This document shows, in pieces, positions 44,501 to 53,980 of a DNA stretch of 64,000 bases. The position numbers were made by a program, and so were the translations under genes. The notes beneath the pieces were generated by a model that was not told the origin of the DNA, searched no databases, and saw only the letters and a list, made by a program, of their open reading frames with translations. The stretch is from Tannerella sp. (GTDB taxonomy: Bacteria > Bacteroidota > Bacteroidia > Bacteroidales > Tannerellaceae), in the NCBI GenBank assembly GCA_031285565.1, contig JAITVY010000020.1, forward strand, positions 124,001 to 188,000. The letters run 5' to 3'. Positions within the stretch are counted from its first letter, which is position 1. The number at the start of each line of letters is the position of its first letter.

Positions 44501-44512
44501 ATATCGAACAAA

Positions 44513-45274
44513 ATGGAAATAAATGAAATAATCAGACCTGAAAATCTGGTGTACAATAAACCCAGATTAATGAACAATAACACGATGCACTATTGTCCGG
44601 GATGTAGTCATGGTGTAATTCATAAATTAATAGCAGAAGTAACCGATGAAATGGGCATGGCCGAAAAAACAATTGGTATATCTCCTGTAGGATGTGCCGT
44701 ATTTGCCTATAATTATCTGGATATTGACTGGATTGAAGCAGCTCATGGACGGGCTCCGGCTGTTGCAACGGCTGTTAAACGATTAAATCCCGATAGAATG
44801 GTATTTACTTATCAGGGAGATGGAGATTTAGCTGCTATCGGAACAGCAGAAACAATTCATGCAGCTAACCGGGGCGAAAATATTGTAATTGTTTTTGTTA
44901 ATAATGCCATCTATGGTATGACCGGCGGACAAATGGCCCCGACAACATTAGTCGGTATGCCAACATCAACATGTCCGTTCGGACGCGATGTGTCACTTAA
45001 TGGTCACCCTCTGAAAATTACAGATATGCTTGCTAAACTTGAAGGAACCTGTTTAGTTACCCGTCAGAGTGTGCATACAGCGGCAGCAGTACGAAAAGCG
45101 AAGAAAATGCTTCGATTGGCATTTGAGAATTCGATGAACGGAAAAGGTACATCTATTGTGGAATTTGTTTCAACCTGTTCCTCCGGATGGAAGATGACTC
45201 CTGATGGTTCTAATAAATGGATGGAAGAAAATATGTTTCCTTTTTATCCGTTAGGTGATTTGAAAAATAATTAA
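44513..45274 (+). CDS. vorA: 2-oxoacid:ferredoxin oxidoreductase beta subunit (TPP-binding)
   Basis: A 253-residue thiamine-pyrophosphate subunit. The TPP signature is visible as YQGDGDLAAIGTAETIHAAN, then IVIVFVNNAIYGMTGGQMAP (about residues 100-140). The N-terminal 'HYCPGCSHGVIHKLI' motif (about 23-37) includes the CPGC that, together with later cysteines such as the one in STCSSGW, may ligate an iron-sulfur cluster. It pairs with the alpha subunit encoded upstream, and the gamma subunit gene follows 10 bases downstream. Confidence 0.9.
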   Translation: MEINEIIRPENLVYNKPRLMNNNTMHYCPGCSHGVIHKLIAEVTDEMGMAEKTIGISPVGCAVFAYNYLDIDWIEAAHGRAPAVATAVKRLNPDRMVFTYQGDGDLAAIGTAETIHAANRGENIVIVFVNNAIYGMTGGQMAPTTLVGMPTSTCPFGRDVSLNGHPLKITDMLAKLEGTCLVTRQSVHTAAAVRKAKKMLRLAFENSMNGKGTSIVEFVSTCSSGWKMTPDGSNKWMEENMFPFYPLGDLKNN

Positions 45275-45284
45275 TAATAATTGC

Positions 45285-45827
45285 ATGAAACACGAAATCA
45301 TTATAGCCGGTTTTGGTGGACAGGGTGTACTATCAATGGGTAAAATTCTGGCATATTCCGGACTTATGGAAGGAAAAGAAGTAACTTGGATGCCATCCTA
45401 TGGTCCTGAACAACGTGGTGGAACGGCTAATGTTACAGTTATATTAAGTGACGAAAAAATCAGTTCACCTATATTAAATGAATATGATATTGCTGTTATT
45501 CTAAACCAACCTTCCATGGATAAATTCGAATCGAAAGTGAAAAAAGGAGGTATTCTTATATACGATGGATACGGTATTCATAAACCCATTAACCGCACAG
45601 ACATTAATGTCTATCGTATTGATGCTATGGATGCGGCAACAGAGCTGAATATGCAGAAAACATTTAATATGATCATACTTGGAGGTTTATTAAAAGTTGA
45701 ACCTATGGTGAAGCTGGAAAGCGTAATATTAGGATTAAAAAAAACGCTTCCCGAACGTCATCATAAATTGATTCCAGTAAATGAGAAAGCTATTCGTAAG
45801 GGAATGGAAATTATTCAAAAGATGTAA
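45285..45827 (+). CDS. 2-oxoacid:ferredoxin oxidoreductase gamma subunit
   Basis: A 180-residue gamma subunit. The N-terminus IIIAGFGGQGVLSMGKILAY (about residues 4-23) and WMPSYGPEQRGGTANVTVIL (about 36-55) are family hallmarks. It completes a four-subunit enzyme in the gene order ferredoxin, alpha, beta, gamma. A hairpin terminator follows 22 bases later. Confidence 0.93.
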   Translation: MKHEIIIAGFGGQGVLSMGKILAYSGLMEGKEVTWMPSYGPEQRGGTANVTVILSDEKISSPILNEYDIAVILNQPSMDKFESKVKKGGILIYDGYGIHKPINRTDINVYRIDAMDAATELNMQKTFNMIILGGLLKVEPMVKLESVILGLKKTLPERHHKLIPVNEKAIRKGMEIIQKM

Positions 45828-45849
45828 TTTAGAATGTAAAAAGAATATA

Positions 45850-45886
45850 AAGAAGGGCTTTTCTTTCATGAAAATGCCCTTCTTTG
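45850..45886 (+). terminator. Rho-independent terminator after the vor operon
   Basis: Stem AAGAAGGGC (45850-45858) / GCCCTTCTT (45876-45884), with an inner TTTTC/GAAAA pairing and an 8-base loop, ending in a short T-run. Confidence 0.75.
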
Positions 45887-45889
45887 TTA

Positions 45890-45897
45890 TATCTTTG
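45890..45897 (+). promoter_or_regulatory. -7 element for the porin gene
   Basis: TATCTTTG (then C) matches TAnnTTTG. It lies right after the terminator and only 6 bases before the ATG at 45904, which implies a leaderless or near-leaderless transcript, or a later start. Confidence 0.45.
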
Positions 45898-45903
45898 CCA
45901 TGT

Positions 45904-48048
45904 ATGAAACAATTTATATACATATTATTGTTCTTAACTCTTTTTTCCTCTATAGTTTATGCTCAAAGAGGTGGTAGTAGTGGACGTGGGGGATTTTCTC
46001 TGGCCGGGAAAAATGCTGCCCAACAGGTTGATAGCACTTTGTTAATACCTGATAGTAGTGCACAAACAAACAGACGTATTTATGCATACCATTTAACTCC
46101 ATTCGGAGACCGGGTTGAAGCCCCATTGGATACAAACCGGCTCAATACAGCAAACAGTACACTTATGGAAGGACATGGTGTTGCTATGGCGTATACCGGT
46201 AATATAGCTTCACCGGCTCAAAGTCGTATTTTTTTCGAACGAAAAGAAGAACGCGATTTTATATTTGCAGATGTATATGACTATTACATCATTACTCCAC
46301 AAAATGCTTATTTTTATGACACAAAAATACCCTATACTAGCGCCTTCTATACCCGGGCAGGAGGAACAGACAAACGCGAAGAACAACTAAAAATACTTTT
46401 AACCACTAATTTCGGAAAGAAAATCAATATAGGTGGCGATTTTGACTATATATACAGCCGTGGACATTATGATTCAAATGGGAATAAACTAATTAATTAC
46501 CGTATTTTCGGAAACTATCGATCCGACCGGTATGAGGCATATGCCTATTTTCGTAATTTCAATATGGTTAATAGCGAAAACGGGGGAATTTCGGATGATA
46601 GATATATTACCCATCCGGATGATATGATGGATGGAAATAAAAAAAGGGATTCAAAAGTCTTTCCTACTTATTTTTCAAGTACATGGAACCGCGTAAGAAG
46701 TAAAAGCTTTTCACTGAGTCATCGTTACAATTTGGGATTTTACCGGGATATGACAGCTAAAGAGCTTGAAGACAAAAGAAAAAGGGAAGAGAAACAGGCA
46801 CAACTGGAACAGCAGGCAGCAGAGATGAATGCCAGTAGCGAACAGCCTCCTCCTCCTGAAATTGAAGAAAAAGAAGATATTCACGAACATGAAGTCTTTG
46901 TTCCGGTTTCAAGTATTATTCATACATTCGAATATGAAGATTTCCGAAGGAGGTTTATCTCATATGATAAAGCTCATCTTGATTCCTGCTATAGCAAAAC
47001 CCCTAACTTTCCTGACAGAGATACGATTAATGATACTTCATCGAGTTGGGCTATTAAGAATACGGTTGCATTATCTTTACGTGAAGGTTTTCACGATTGG
47101 GCTAAATTCGGTATATCAGCATTTGTCCGGTTCGAAAACCGTAGCTTTACTTTACAAGACTCTATTTTCAATGCAGATTCTTCTGCTTTAAAAAATATAA
47201 CCGAAAAAGAATCTTCTATTTATATAGGAGGCGAATTATCAAAAAGAAGAGGAAGTATCCTGACTTATCAGGGACGCGGAGAGTTATGTGTTGTTGGAGA
47301 AGAAGATTTTGGCGAATTCAGGCTAAGTGGTGATGTTCAAACAAGATTCAGGCTTTTGGGAAAAGAGGCCTATATACAGGCAGACGGATATATAACGAAT
47401 ACAACTCCGGCTTTTTTCCAGCGTCGTTATCAAAGCTACTATTTCTGGTGGAATAATAACGAATTCAAAAAAACAAGAAATACTTACATCGGAGGTACAA
47501 TATCGATTGATCAAACGCGTACACAAATCTCAGCCGGAGTAAAAAATACAGAAAATCTTGTCTACTTTAACACAGATGGATTTCCTGCTCAATCCAATAA
47601 AAATATTCAGGTAGTCACGGCCCGTTTGAAACAAGATTTTCGTTATAAAGCACTGGGGTGGGAAAATGAAGTCGTCTTTCAAAAAAGCAGTAGTGATGCA
47701 GTCTTGCCTTTGCCCGAACTAAGCGTTTATTCGAATCTTTACCTGGCATTCAAATATGCAAAAGTGCTGACCCTACAAATTGGCGCCGATGTACATTATC
47801 ACTCAAAATATTACTCACCCGTTTATATTCCGGCCACTCAACAATTCACAAATCAGAATGAAATTAAAATCGGTGACTATCCTTTGATGAATGCATATGC
47901 AAATTTTCATCTCAAACAAGCCCGATTTTTCATTATGGGATACAATCTAAGTAGTTTATTTATCGATCCCGCCTATTTTTCCATGCCCCACTACCCGCTT
48001 AATCCAATGGTTATAAAATTAGGAGTAGCTGTTACATTCAATAATTAA
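45904..48048 (+). CDS. Putative porin (Porin_10 family)
   Basis: A 714-residue outer-membrane protein. The signal peptide MKQFIYILLFLTLFSSIVYA is followed by a Gly/Arg/Ser-rich stretch and then a large beta-barrel with the family segment FERKEERDFIFADVYDYYII (about residues 110-130). A charged, Glu-rich insertion (about 285-330) looks like a loop or linker. The barrel finishes in 'VIKLGVAVTFNN'. Substrate unknown. The start was placed at the ATG next to the promoter; an upstream in-frame ATG at 45781 lies inside the gamma subunit gene and would remove the signal peptide from the N-terminus. The substrate-binding protein gene follows after 10 bases. Confidence 0.85.
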   Translation: MKQFIYILLFLTLFSSIVYAQRGGSSGRGGFSLAGKNAAQQVDSTLLIPDSSAQTNRRIYAYHLTPFGDRVEAPLDTNRLNTANSTLMEGHGVAMAYTGNIASPAQSRIFFERKEERDFIFADVYDYYIITPQNAYFYDTKIPYTSAFYTRAGGTDKREEQLKILLTTNFGKKINIGGDFDYIYSRGHYDSNGNKLINYRIFGNYRSDRYEAYAYFRNFNMVNSENGGISDDRYITHPDDMMDGNKKRDSKVFPTYFSSTWNRVRSKSFSLSHRYNLGFYRDMTAKELEDKRKREEKQAQLEQQAAEMNASSEQPPPPEIEEKEDIHEHEVFVPVSSIIHTFEYEDFRRRFISYDKAHLDSCYSKTPNFPDRDTINDTSSSWAIKNTVALSLREGFHDWAKFGISAFVRFENRSFTLQDSIFNADSSALKNITEKESSIYIGGELSKRRGSILTYQGRGELCVVGEEDFGEFRLSGDVQTRFRLLGKEAYIQADGYITNTTPAFFQRRYQSYYFWWNNNEFKKTRNTYIGGTISIDQTRTQISAGVKNTENLVYFNTDGFPAQSNKNIQVVTARLKQDFRYKALGWENEVVFQKSSSDAVLPLPELSVYSNLYLAFKYAKVLTLQIGADVHYHSKYYSPVYIPATQQFTNQNEIKIGDYPLMNAYANFHLKQARFFIMGYNLSSLFIDPAYFSMPHYPLNPMVIKLGVAVTFNN

Positions 48049-48058
48049 AAAGACTCAT

Positions 48059-48883
48059 ATGTTTTCTAAAAAACTTTTATTGCTATATATCTTCTTGCTA
48101 ATATTAGCAATTGGAGCAATGGGAGTCCTCACCTTTTTAAAATCATATGATATTCCCATACGGGATTATCCGGAGATTCATGAAGAAGGTGTTTTACGTA
48201 TCGTAACAGAATATAACCAATCCAACTATTATTTGTCCGGAGACAAAATAGAAGGTTTTCAATATGAACTAAGCAAAATCATAGCCGAACTTTCCGGATT
48301 AGAAGTTTTTGTTTATCTGGAAATGAGTCTTGAAAAAAGTTTTGAAGGGCTTTCTAAAAACCAATATGACATAATAGCCAGGAATATACCGACTACAAGT
48401 GATTTGAAACAAGATTATTTATTTATCGACCCCATAGTTTTAGATAAACAAGTGCTGGTACAACGGGCTGAAAATGAAAATAATGATACCGAATTGATTC
48501 GCAATCATCTCGATTTGGCAAAAAAAACATTATATATTCCCCAAAATAGTCCGGCTCATCTGCGGTTACAAAACCTACAACACGAAATAGGTGATACGAT
48601 TTTCATTGTTGAAGATCCGTTGTATTCGTCCGAGCAACTGATTATCATGGTAGCCAAAGGTGACATTGATTATGCAGTCTGTGATCAGCAAATTGCCCGT
48701 TTAGCACAAAAACAATTACCTGAAATTGATATTCGAACAGATATTAGTTTTACACAATTGCAATCATGGGCAATTCGAAAAAATGCTCCGGTATTATTGG
48801 ATAGTCTCAATTACTGGTTTAATCAGATAAAGGAAGACGGAACATTTAATAAAATATACCAGGAGTATTACCATTTGAAATAA
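48059..48883 (+). CDS. Membrane-anchored substrate-binding protein (SBP family 3-like)
   Basis: A 274-residue protein with one N-terminal membrane helix (about residues 7-28), which may be an uncleaved signal anchor. The rest matches the periplasmic binding fold of family 3, as in amino-acid ABC receptors and the N-terminal half of MltF: GVLRIVTEYNQSNYYL (about 44-59), EGFQYELSKIIAELSGLEVF (about 64-83) and 'WAIRKNAPVLLDSLNYWFNQIKEDG'. The lytic transglycosylase half of MltF is missing. No ABC permease is nearby. It may act with the adjacent porin, but this is inference. Confidence 0.8.
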   Translation: MFSKKLLLLYIFLLILAIGAMGVLTFLKSYDIPIRDYPEIHEEGVLRIVTEYNQSNYYLSGDKIEGFQYELSKIIAELSGLEVFVYLEMSLEKSFEGLSKNQYDIIARNIPTTSDLKQDYLFIDPIVLDKQVLVQRAENENNDTELIRNHLDLAKKTLYIPQNSPAHLRLQNLQHEIGDTIFIVEDPLYSSEQLIIMVAKGDIDYAVCDQQIARLAQKQLPEIDIRTDISFTQLQSWAIRKNAPVLLDSLNYWFNQIKEDGTFNKIYQEYYHLK

Positions 48884-48891
48884 GGAAGACA

Positions 48892-48922
48892 TTGCTTTCT
48901 GTCAAATAAATATGTAATTTTG
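48892..48922 (+). promoter_or_regulatory. Complete Bacteroidetes promoter for the DEAD-box helicase gene
   Basis: TTG (48892-48894) and TAATTTTG (48915-48922) are 20 bases apart. Predicted transcript start near 48929, leaving a leader of about 56 bases, long for this window and a possible cold-response leader. Confidence 0.6.
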
Positions 48923-48984
48923 TGGGGAATCATTACAAAATAAGATGGTAACGGGTATTATTGTTGTTTTAAACGAAACTATAG

Positions 48985-50277
48985 ATGAAATTTGAAGAGC
49001 TGGATCTCGAGGAGTCCGTATTAGATGGGCTTTACTCAATGAACTTTCAGGAGACGACTCCTATACAGGAATTATCCATTCCGCCAATATTAGCAGGCAA
49101 GGATATTATGGGGATTGCACAAACCGGTACTGGAAAAACGGCCGCTTATGTACTTCCAATTATCAATCAGCTAAGCAAAGGCAATTACCCGACAGATGCC
49201 ATCAATGCAGTGATTATGGCACCGACCCGTGAATTAGCCCAGCAGATTGATCAACAAATAGAAGGCTTTTCCTATTATATTTCGATATCAGCTGTAGCTG
49301 TTTACGGAGGCACCGACGGTATCGCGTATGCACAGCAGGAACGAGGCCTGCAAATGGGAGCTGATGTTGTAATCGCTACTCCCGGACGTTTAATTAGTCA
49401 TTTAAATCTTGGAAATGTAGACCTTTCGCAAACTTCATTTTTTGTATTAGATGAAGCAGACCGGATGCTGGATATGGGATTTTACGATGATATCATGCAT
49501 TTATATAAGCAACTGCCTAAAACCTGCCAGGTTATTATGTTTTCGGCTACCATGCCTCCTAAAATCCGCACTTTAGCCAAAACGATCCTAAAAGATCCGG
49601 AAGAAATTAAAATTGCCATATCCCGTCCTCCCGAATCAATCTTGCAATCGGCATATATCTGCTACGAAATACAAAAATTACCTATACTCACACTTTTATT
49701 TGAACAAAGCAAACCACAACGTGTCATTATATTTTCATCGTCAAAGATGAAAGTAAAAGAATTAAATGTATCCTTGGCAAGGCTTGGTTTCAATGTAAAA
49801 GCAATGCACTCTGATTTGGAGCAATCCGAACGTGAGCAAGTAATGAAAGACTTTAAAAATGGGCGCATTGATATACTGGTAGCAACCGATGTAGTTGCAC
49901 GGGGTATTGATATCAACGATATTAGCCTAGTCGTTAATTTCGATATACCGAATGACCCTGAAGATTATGTTCATCGTATTGGGCGTACAGCACGTGGCAC
50001 CAATGGAGAAGGAGTTGCTATAACGTTTGTGGGTATAGAAGAACAGGGTAAATTTCAGGAGATTGAACATTTTCTGAATAAAGAAGTGTATAAAATTCCT
50101 ATTGACCCTGCATTTGGGGATACGCCAGCCTATGATCCAAAAACAAATCGTGGATTTAAAAAACGCCGGAATACAAACTTCAAAAAAAATGATGGCAATC
50201 AGGCGAATAAAAAAAGACGAACTTTCCACAAGAAAAACGATAATAATAAACGGAATCATCCTAAAAAAGACTCCTAA
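48985..50277 (+). CDS. DEAD-box ATP-dependent RNA helicase
   Basis: A 430-residue RNA helicase of the RhlE-like group. Motifs are complete: Q motif (NFQETTPIQELSIP), I (AQTGTGKT), Ia (PTRELAQQ), II (DEAD, in VLDEADRMLDMGF), III (SAT), V (ATDVVARGIDI) and VI (HRIGRTARG). The C-terminus after residue 385 is a basic, Asn/Lys-rich tail (KKRRNTNFKKNDGNQANKKR), probably for RNA binding. Expected role: remodelling RNA in ribosome assembly or mRNA decay. It is followed by ispE after 11 bases. Confidence 0.94.
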   Translation: MKFEELDLEESVLDGLYSMNFQETTPIQELSIPPILAGKDIMGIAQTGTGKTAAYVLPIINQLSKGNYPTDAINAVIMAPTRELAQQIDQQIEGFSYYISISAVAVYGGTDGIAYAQQERGLQMGADVVIATPGRLISHLNLGNVDLSQTSFFVLDEADRMLDMGFYDDIMHLYKQLPKTCQVIMFSATMPPKIRTLAKTILKDPEEIKIAISRPPESILQSAYICYEIQKLPILTLLFEQSKPQRVIIFSSSKMKVKELNVSLARLGFNVKAMHSDLEQSEREQVMKDFKNGRIDILVATDVVARGIDINDISLVVNFDIPNDPEDYVHRIGRTARGTNGEGVAITFVGIEEQGKFQEIEHFLNKEVYKIPIDPAFGDTPAYDPKTNRGFKKRRNTNFKKNDGNQANKKRRTFHKKNDNNKRNHPKKDS

Positions 50278-50288
50278 TCTATTTGCCT

Positions 50289-51092
50289 ATGATTTGTTTT
50301 CCGAATGCAAAAATAAATTTAGGACTTCATATCGTTAACAAACGAACTGATGGTTATCATAATATAGAAACGATCTTCTATCCCATTCCATTAAAAGATG
50401 CGTTAGAATTTGTTCCGGCGCCAGACTTTTCATTTAAACAAATTGGTATTCCAATTCATGGCGATCCAAAAGACAACTTTGTTATTAAAGCGTTAAATGC
50501 ATTAAAAGAGAAATATGAAATCCCACCAATAGAAATATATCTGAAGAAAACAATTCCTTTTGGTGCCGGGTTAGGTGGAGGATCATCCGATGCTGCCTTT
50601 ATGTTGAAATTGCTTAATCAATTTGCAGATTTACATCTCCCAGATAACATCTTAGAGGAAATAGCTTCAACCATTGGTGCCGATTGCTCTTTTTTTATTC
50701 AAAACAAACCAGTAATGGCCTCTGGGATCGGTAATATATTTGAACAAATAAACCTTTCGTTAAAAGGCTATATCATTTATATCATTAAGCCTAATGTGTT
50801 TGTTTCAACAAAAGAAGCATATTCATTAGTCAAGCCATCCCCACCATCTTTATCACTGCGTGAAATCGTAAAAATGCCTGTTGAAGAATGGAAAAATACT
50901 ATGGTTAACGATTTTGAATCAAGTGTATTCCGGCAATATCCTGTTATTTCAGAAATAAAAGATAAATTATACATGCATGGAGCTACATATGCTTCTATGT
51001 CAGGGTCAGGGTCGTCCGTATATGGTTTATTTAAAGAAGATATAAAACCGGACTTTGAAGATTGCTTTATCTGGAAAGGAACGTTAGAATGA
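50289..51092 (+). CDS. ispE: 4-diphosphocytidyl-2-C-methyl-D-erythritol kinase
   Basis: GHMP kinase that phosphorylates CDP-methylerythritol in the non-mevalonate isoprenoid pathway, needed for undecaprenol and quinones. It has 267 residues, near the family length. The N-terminal 'CFPNAKINLGLHIVNKRTDGYHNIETIF' motif and the ATP-binding PFGAGLGGGSSDAAF (about residues 94-108) are clear; a third GHMP motif, MSGSGSSVYGLF, is near residue 238. The ATG at 50289 was preferred to a TTG at 50283. The stop overlaps the radical SAM gene's start by four bases. Confidence 0.95.
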   Translation: MICFPNAKINLGLHIVNKRTDGYHNIETIFYPIPLKDALEFVPAPDFSFKQIGIPIHGDPKDNFVIKALNALKEKYEIPPIEIYLKKTIPFGAGLGGGSSDAAFMLKLLNQFADLHLPDNILEEIASTIGADCSFFIQNKPVMASGIGNIFEQINLSLKGYIIYIIKPNVFVSTKEAYSLVKPSPPSLSLREIVKMPVEEWKNTMVNDFESSVFRQYPVISEIKDKLYMHGATYASMSGSGSSVYGLFKEDIKPDFEDCFIWKGTLE

Positions 51093-52945
51093 ACGAACAC
51101 CGTTTGACCGACTGGCTTCCAACTACTAAAAAAGAAGTTGAAATACGCGGTTGGGATTATCTGGATGTTATTCTTTTTAGCGGAGACGCATATGTGGATC
51201 ATCCATCATTTGGTGCAGCAGTAATCGGGCGTGTGTTGGAAGCAGAGGGATTACGTGTAGCCATCGTGCCACAACCGGACTGGCGAGGTGATTTCCGTGA
51301 TTTCAAAAAATTAGGTGTTCCCCGTTTGTTTTTTGGTGTTTCTCCGGGTGCGATGGATTCGATGGTGAATCATTATACTGCCAATAAAAGGCTGCGTAGT
51401 GATGATGCTTATAGCCCAGACAAACAAACAGGTTTACGTCCCGACTACCCGAGTATCGTATATTCAAAAATATTAAAAGATTTATATCCGGATGTACCGG
51501 TCGTATTAGGTGGAATTGAAGCATCTATGCGACGCTTGGCGCATTATGATTATTGGGAGGATCGCTTACGGCCGGGCATTTTATGTGACAGTCCCGCTGA
51601 TATGCTAATATATGGTATGGGTGAGAAACCCATTCAGGAGCTTGTTCGAAAACTGCAACAGGGTATCCCCTTTCATCAGCTTGGAGATATTCCACAAACA
51701 GCTTTTTTGACCAGTGAAAGAATAAAGACTAATGGCCATATTGAATTGTTTTCATTTGAAGAATGTTTGAAAGACAAACGTAAACAAGCTCAAAACTTCA
51801 AAATCATTGAAGAAGAATCCAATAAATACCGGGCATCCCGCCTACTCCAAAAAACCGGAAAGCAAACCATTGTTGTAAATCCTCCATACCCTCCGATTTC
51901 TGAAATGGAATTGGATCAGGCATATGATTTACCGTATACACGAATGCCACATCCAAAATATAAAGGAAAATTCATTCCGGCCTACGAAATGATTAAGTTT
52001 TCAGTAACTATTCATAGGGGATGTTTCGGAGGATGTGCTTTTTGTGCTATTTCCGCCCATCAGGGTAAATTCATATCTTCACGCAGTAATCAATCTATTT
52101 TTAAAGAAATAAAAGCGATTACGCAAATGCCGGATTTTAAAGGATACATCAGCGATCTGGGCGGCCCTTCGGCTAATATGTATCAAATGGCTGGTACAGA
52201 CAAGAAAATATGTATGAAGTGTAAAAAGCCATCGTGTATTTTTCCGGTGATATGTAAAAACCTGTCTGCTGATCATACTCCATTATTAGAATTATACAAA
52301 ACAACAGAACGATTACCTGGCATAAAGAAAATTTTTATTGGTAGTGGGATTCGTTATGATTTGCTCCTTCACCGGTATGAAAACGATAAATTAAATCAGG
52401 CAACAAAGGAATATACCCGCAAATTAATCACTGATCATGTATCCGGCAGGCTAAAAGTGGCTCCTGAACATACAGAAGATTCTGTACTAAGAATAATGAG
52501 AAAACCGCCTTTTCAGCAATTCGAGCAATTTAACCGGATTTTTAATCATGTTAATAAGGAAAATAATCTCAAACAACAGCTTATTCCTTATTTTATATCA
52601 AGCCACCCCGGATGTTCAAACATAGACATGGCTGAATTGGCTGTCAAAACTAAAAACATGGACTTTCAGTTAGATCAGGTGCAGGACTTCACACCCACTC
52701 CAATGACTATGGCAACGGAAATTTTTTATACCGGCTTTCATCCTTATACGATGGAAAAAGTCAATTCTGCACAGACAAAAAATGAAAAACTGAACCAACG
52801 TCAATTCTTCTTTTGGTATAAACCGGAATTCCGTAACCAGATTGAACGTTATTTACGATCTATAGGAAGAATGGACCTGATTAACAAATTGCTAACTTCT
52901 AAACAAAAAACATTCACAAAAAATAAAAGAGGTAAGAGAAGTTAA
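51089..52945 (+). CDS. YgiQ-family radical SAM protein
   Basis: A 618-residue radical SAM protein with the UPF0313 (YgiQ) layout. The N-terminal part (about residues 1-290) has LPTTKKEVEIRGWDYLDVIL and a B12-binding-like region. The radical SAM cluster cysteines are in HRGCFGGCAFCAISAHQGK (about 310-328), spaced CxxxCxxC. The segment KICMKCKKPSCIFPVIC (about 372-388) adds further cysteines. The reaction is not known. It overlaps the ispE stop by four bases (ATGA). Confidence 0.9.
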   Translation: MNEHRLTDWLPTTKKEVEIRGWDYLDVILFSGDAYVDHPSFGAAVIGRVLEAEGLRVAIVPQPDWRGDFRDFKKLGVPRLFFGVSPGAMDSMVNHYTANKRLRSDDAYSPDKQTGLRPDYPSIVYSKILKDLYPDVPVVLGGIEASMRRLAHYDYWEDRLRPGILCDSPADMLIYGMGEKPIQELVRKLQQGIPFHQLGDIPQTAFLTSERIKTNGHIELFSFEECLKDKRKQAQNFKIIEEESNKYRASRLLQKTGKQTIVVNPPYPPISEMELDQAYDLPYTRMPHPKYKGKFIPAYEMIKFSVTIHRGCFGGCAFCAISAHQGKFISSRSNQSIFKEIKAITQMPDFKGYISDLGGPSANMYQMAGTDKKICMKCKKPSCIFPVICKNLSADHTPLLELYKTTERLPGIKKIFIGSGIRYDLLLHRYENDKLNQATKEYTRKLITDHVSGRLKVAPEHTEDSVLRIMRKPPFQQFEQFNRIFNHVNKENNLKQQLIPYFISSHPGCSNIDMAELAVKTKNMDFQLDQVQDFTPTPMTMATEIFYTGFHPYTMEKVNSAQTKNEKLNQRQFFFWYKPEFRNQIERYLRSIGRMDLINKLLTSKQKTFTKNKRGKRS

Positions 52946-52962
52946 CTAACCAGTCATTCAAA

Positions 52963-53961
52963 TCACATTACATGACGATAACATAATTCGATTGTTTCGA
53001 GAGATGATTCCGCACTACATTCTTCCGGATATAAATCTTCTAAAATGCATTTAGCAAAATACTCTGCTTCCTCCTGATACCCTTTACTTAAGTTTTCCAA
53101 CGTTATTATTTGACTCTCATTGTCAGTTATAATATTCAACTGACATTCTGATCGTGAAGACCAATTTACCGCAGCATTTTCAAATAAAGCCCTGTAGGAT
53201 GCTTCAAAAGGAAACTGACTCGGAAAAATATTCCCTCCTTCTATCTTGGCATTTATTTTCGATTGATCATAAAACCAAAATGTATTTATATAGTCATGTT
53301 TACTTAAATATCCATCTATATAATTACAATACATTTCGTCTGGCTTTCCTAACATATATTGAAGAAAATCAATATCATGAATCACTAAATCAAACAAGGC
53401 TCCGCCTGAAGATCCAAAAGTTTCGCGCCGTTCCATCCAGTCGCCCCAATCCGGGACGCCTGAAAAACGGCTTAAAGAAATGAATTTTAATTCACCGTAA
53501 AGCTTATTTCTATATATATCCAAAAGCTTTGAATAGGCAGGCATGAAGCGAACAACATGCCCTACCCCTATTTTTTTATTTCTTTGTTTAGCCTCACCAA
53601 TAAGTTTATGACCTTCTTTCACATCCAGGACAAAAGGCTTTTCTATAAATACATGCAACCCATTTTCCAGCGACTTCATTGCCAATTCATAATGAGCTAA
53701 TGTATGCACACAAATATAAGCCAAATCTATAGATTCATTGGCCAGACAGTCATCAAGAGTGCAATAATTGGGAATAGTCGACAAAATATCGGGAGCGATT
53801 CCATCCGTTTCAATATTTCCACCGGAATGATAGTTTATATTTATGTTGCTATCAACAATTGCAGTCAACAGCATATTTTCGCTCTTCAGAATATTTAGTG
53901 CATGGGTCTTCCCCATAAAACCAAAGCCTACAATCGCAACACGCAATTTTTCTACTTTCAT
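52963..53961 (-). CDS. Gfo/Idh/MocA-family oxidoreductase
   Basis: A 332-residue NAD(P)-dependent dehydrogenase-like protein. The Rossmann motif is VAIVGFGFMGKTHALNIL (about residues 7-24). The family signature is HVFIEKPFVLD (about 105-115), with the catalytic-type Lys in EKP. The C-terminal alpha/beta domain has 'SSGGALFDLVIHDIDFLQYM' with HDxD. The substrate is probably a sugar or inositol derivative, but cannot be named. The start at 53961 (MKVEKLRVAIVGFG) avoids overlap with the PhoH gene; the longer reading frame up to 54000 is less likely. It follows that gene by 19 bases on minus. Confidence 0.9.
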   Translation of the reverse strand: MKVEKLRVAIVGFGFMGKTHALNILKSENMLLTAIVDSNININYHSGGNIETDGIAPDILSTIPNYCTLDDCLANESIDLAYICVHTLAHYELAMKSLENGLHVFIEKPFVLDVKEGHKLIGEAKQRNKKIGVGHVVRFMPAYSKLLDIYRNKLYGELKFISLSRFSGVPDWGDWMERRETFGSSGGALFDLVIHDIDFLQYMLGKPDEMYCNYIDGYLSKHDYINTFWFYDQSKINAKIEGGNIFPSQFPFEASYRALFENAAVNWSSRSECQLNIITDNESQIITLENLSKGYQEEAEYFAKCILEDLYPEECSAESSLETIELCYRHVM

Positions 53962-53980
53962 TTCCTGAGGGTTTAATGTA

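Noticed and set aside
45781..45903. N-terminal extension of the porin gene
   Set aside because: It would overlap the gamma subunit gene, cross a terminator, and displace the signal peptide.
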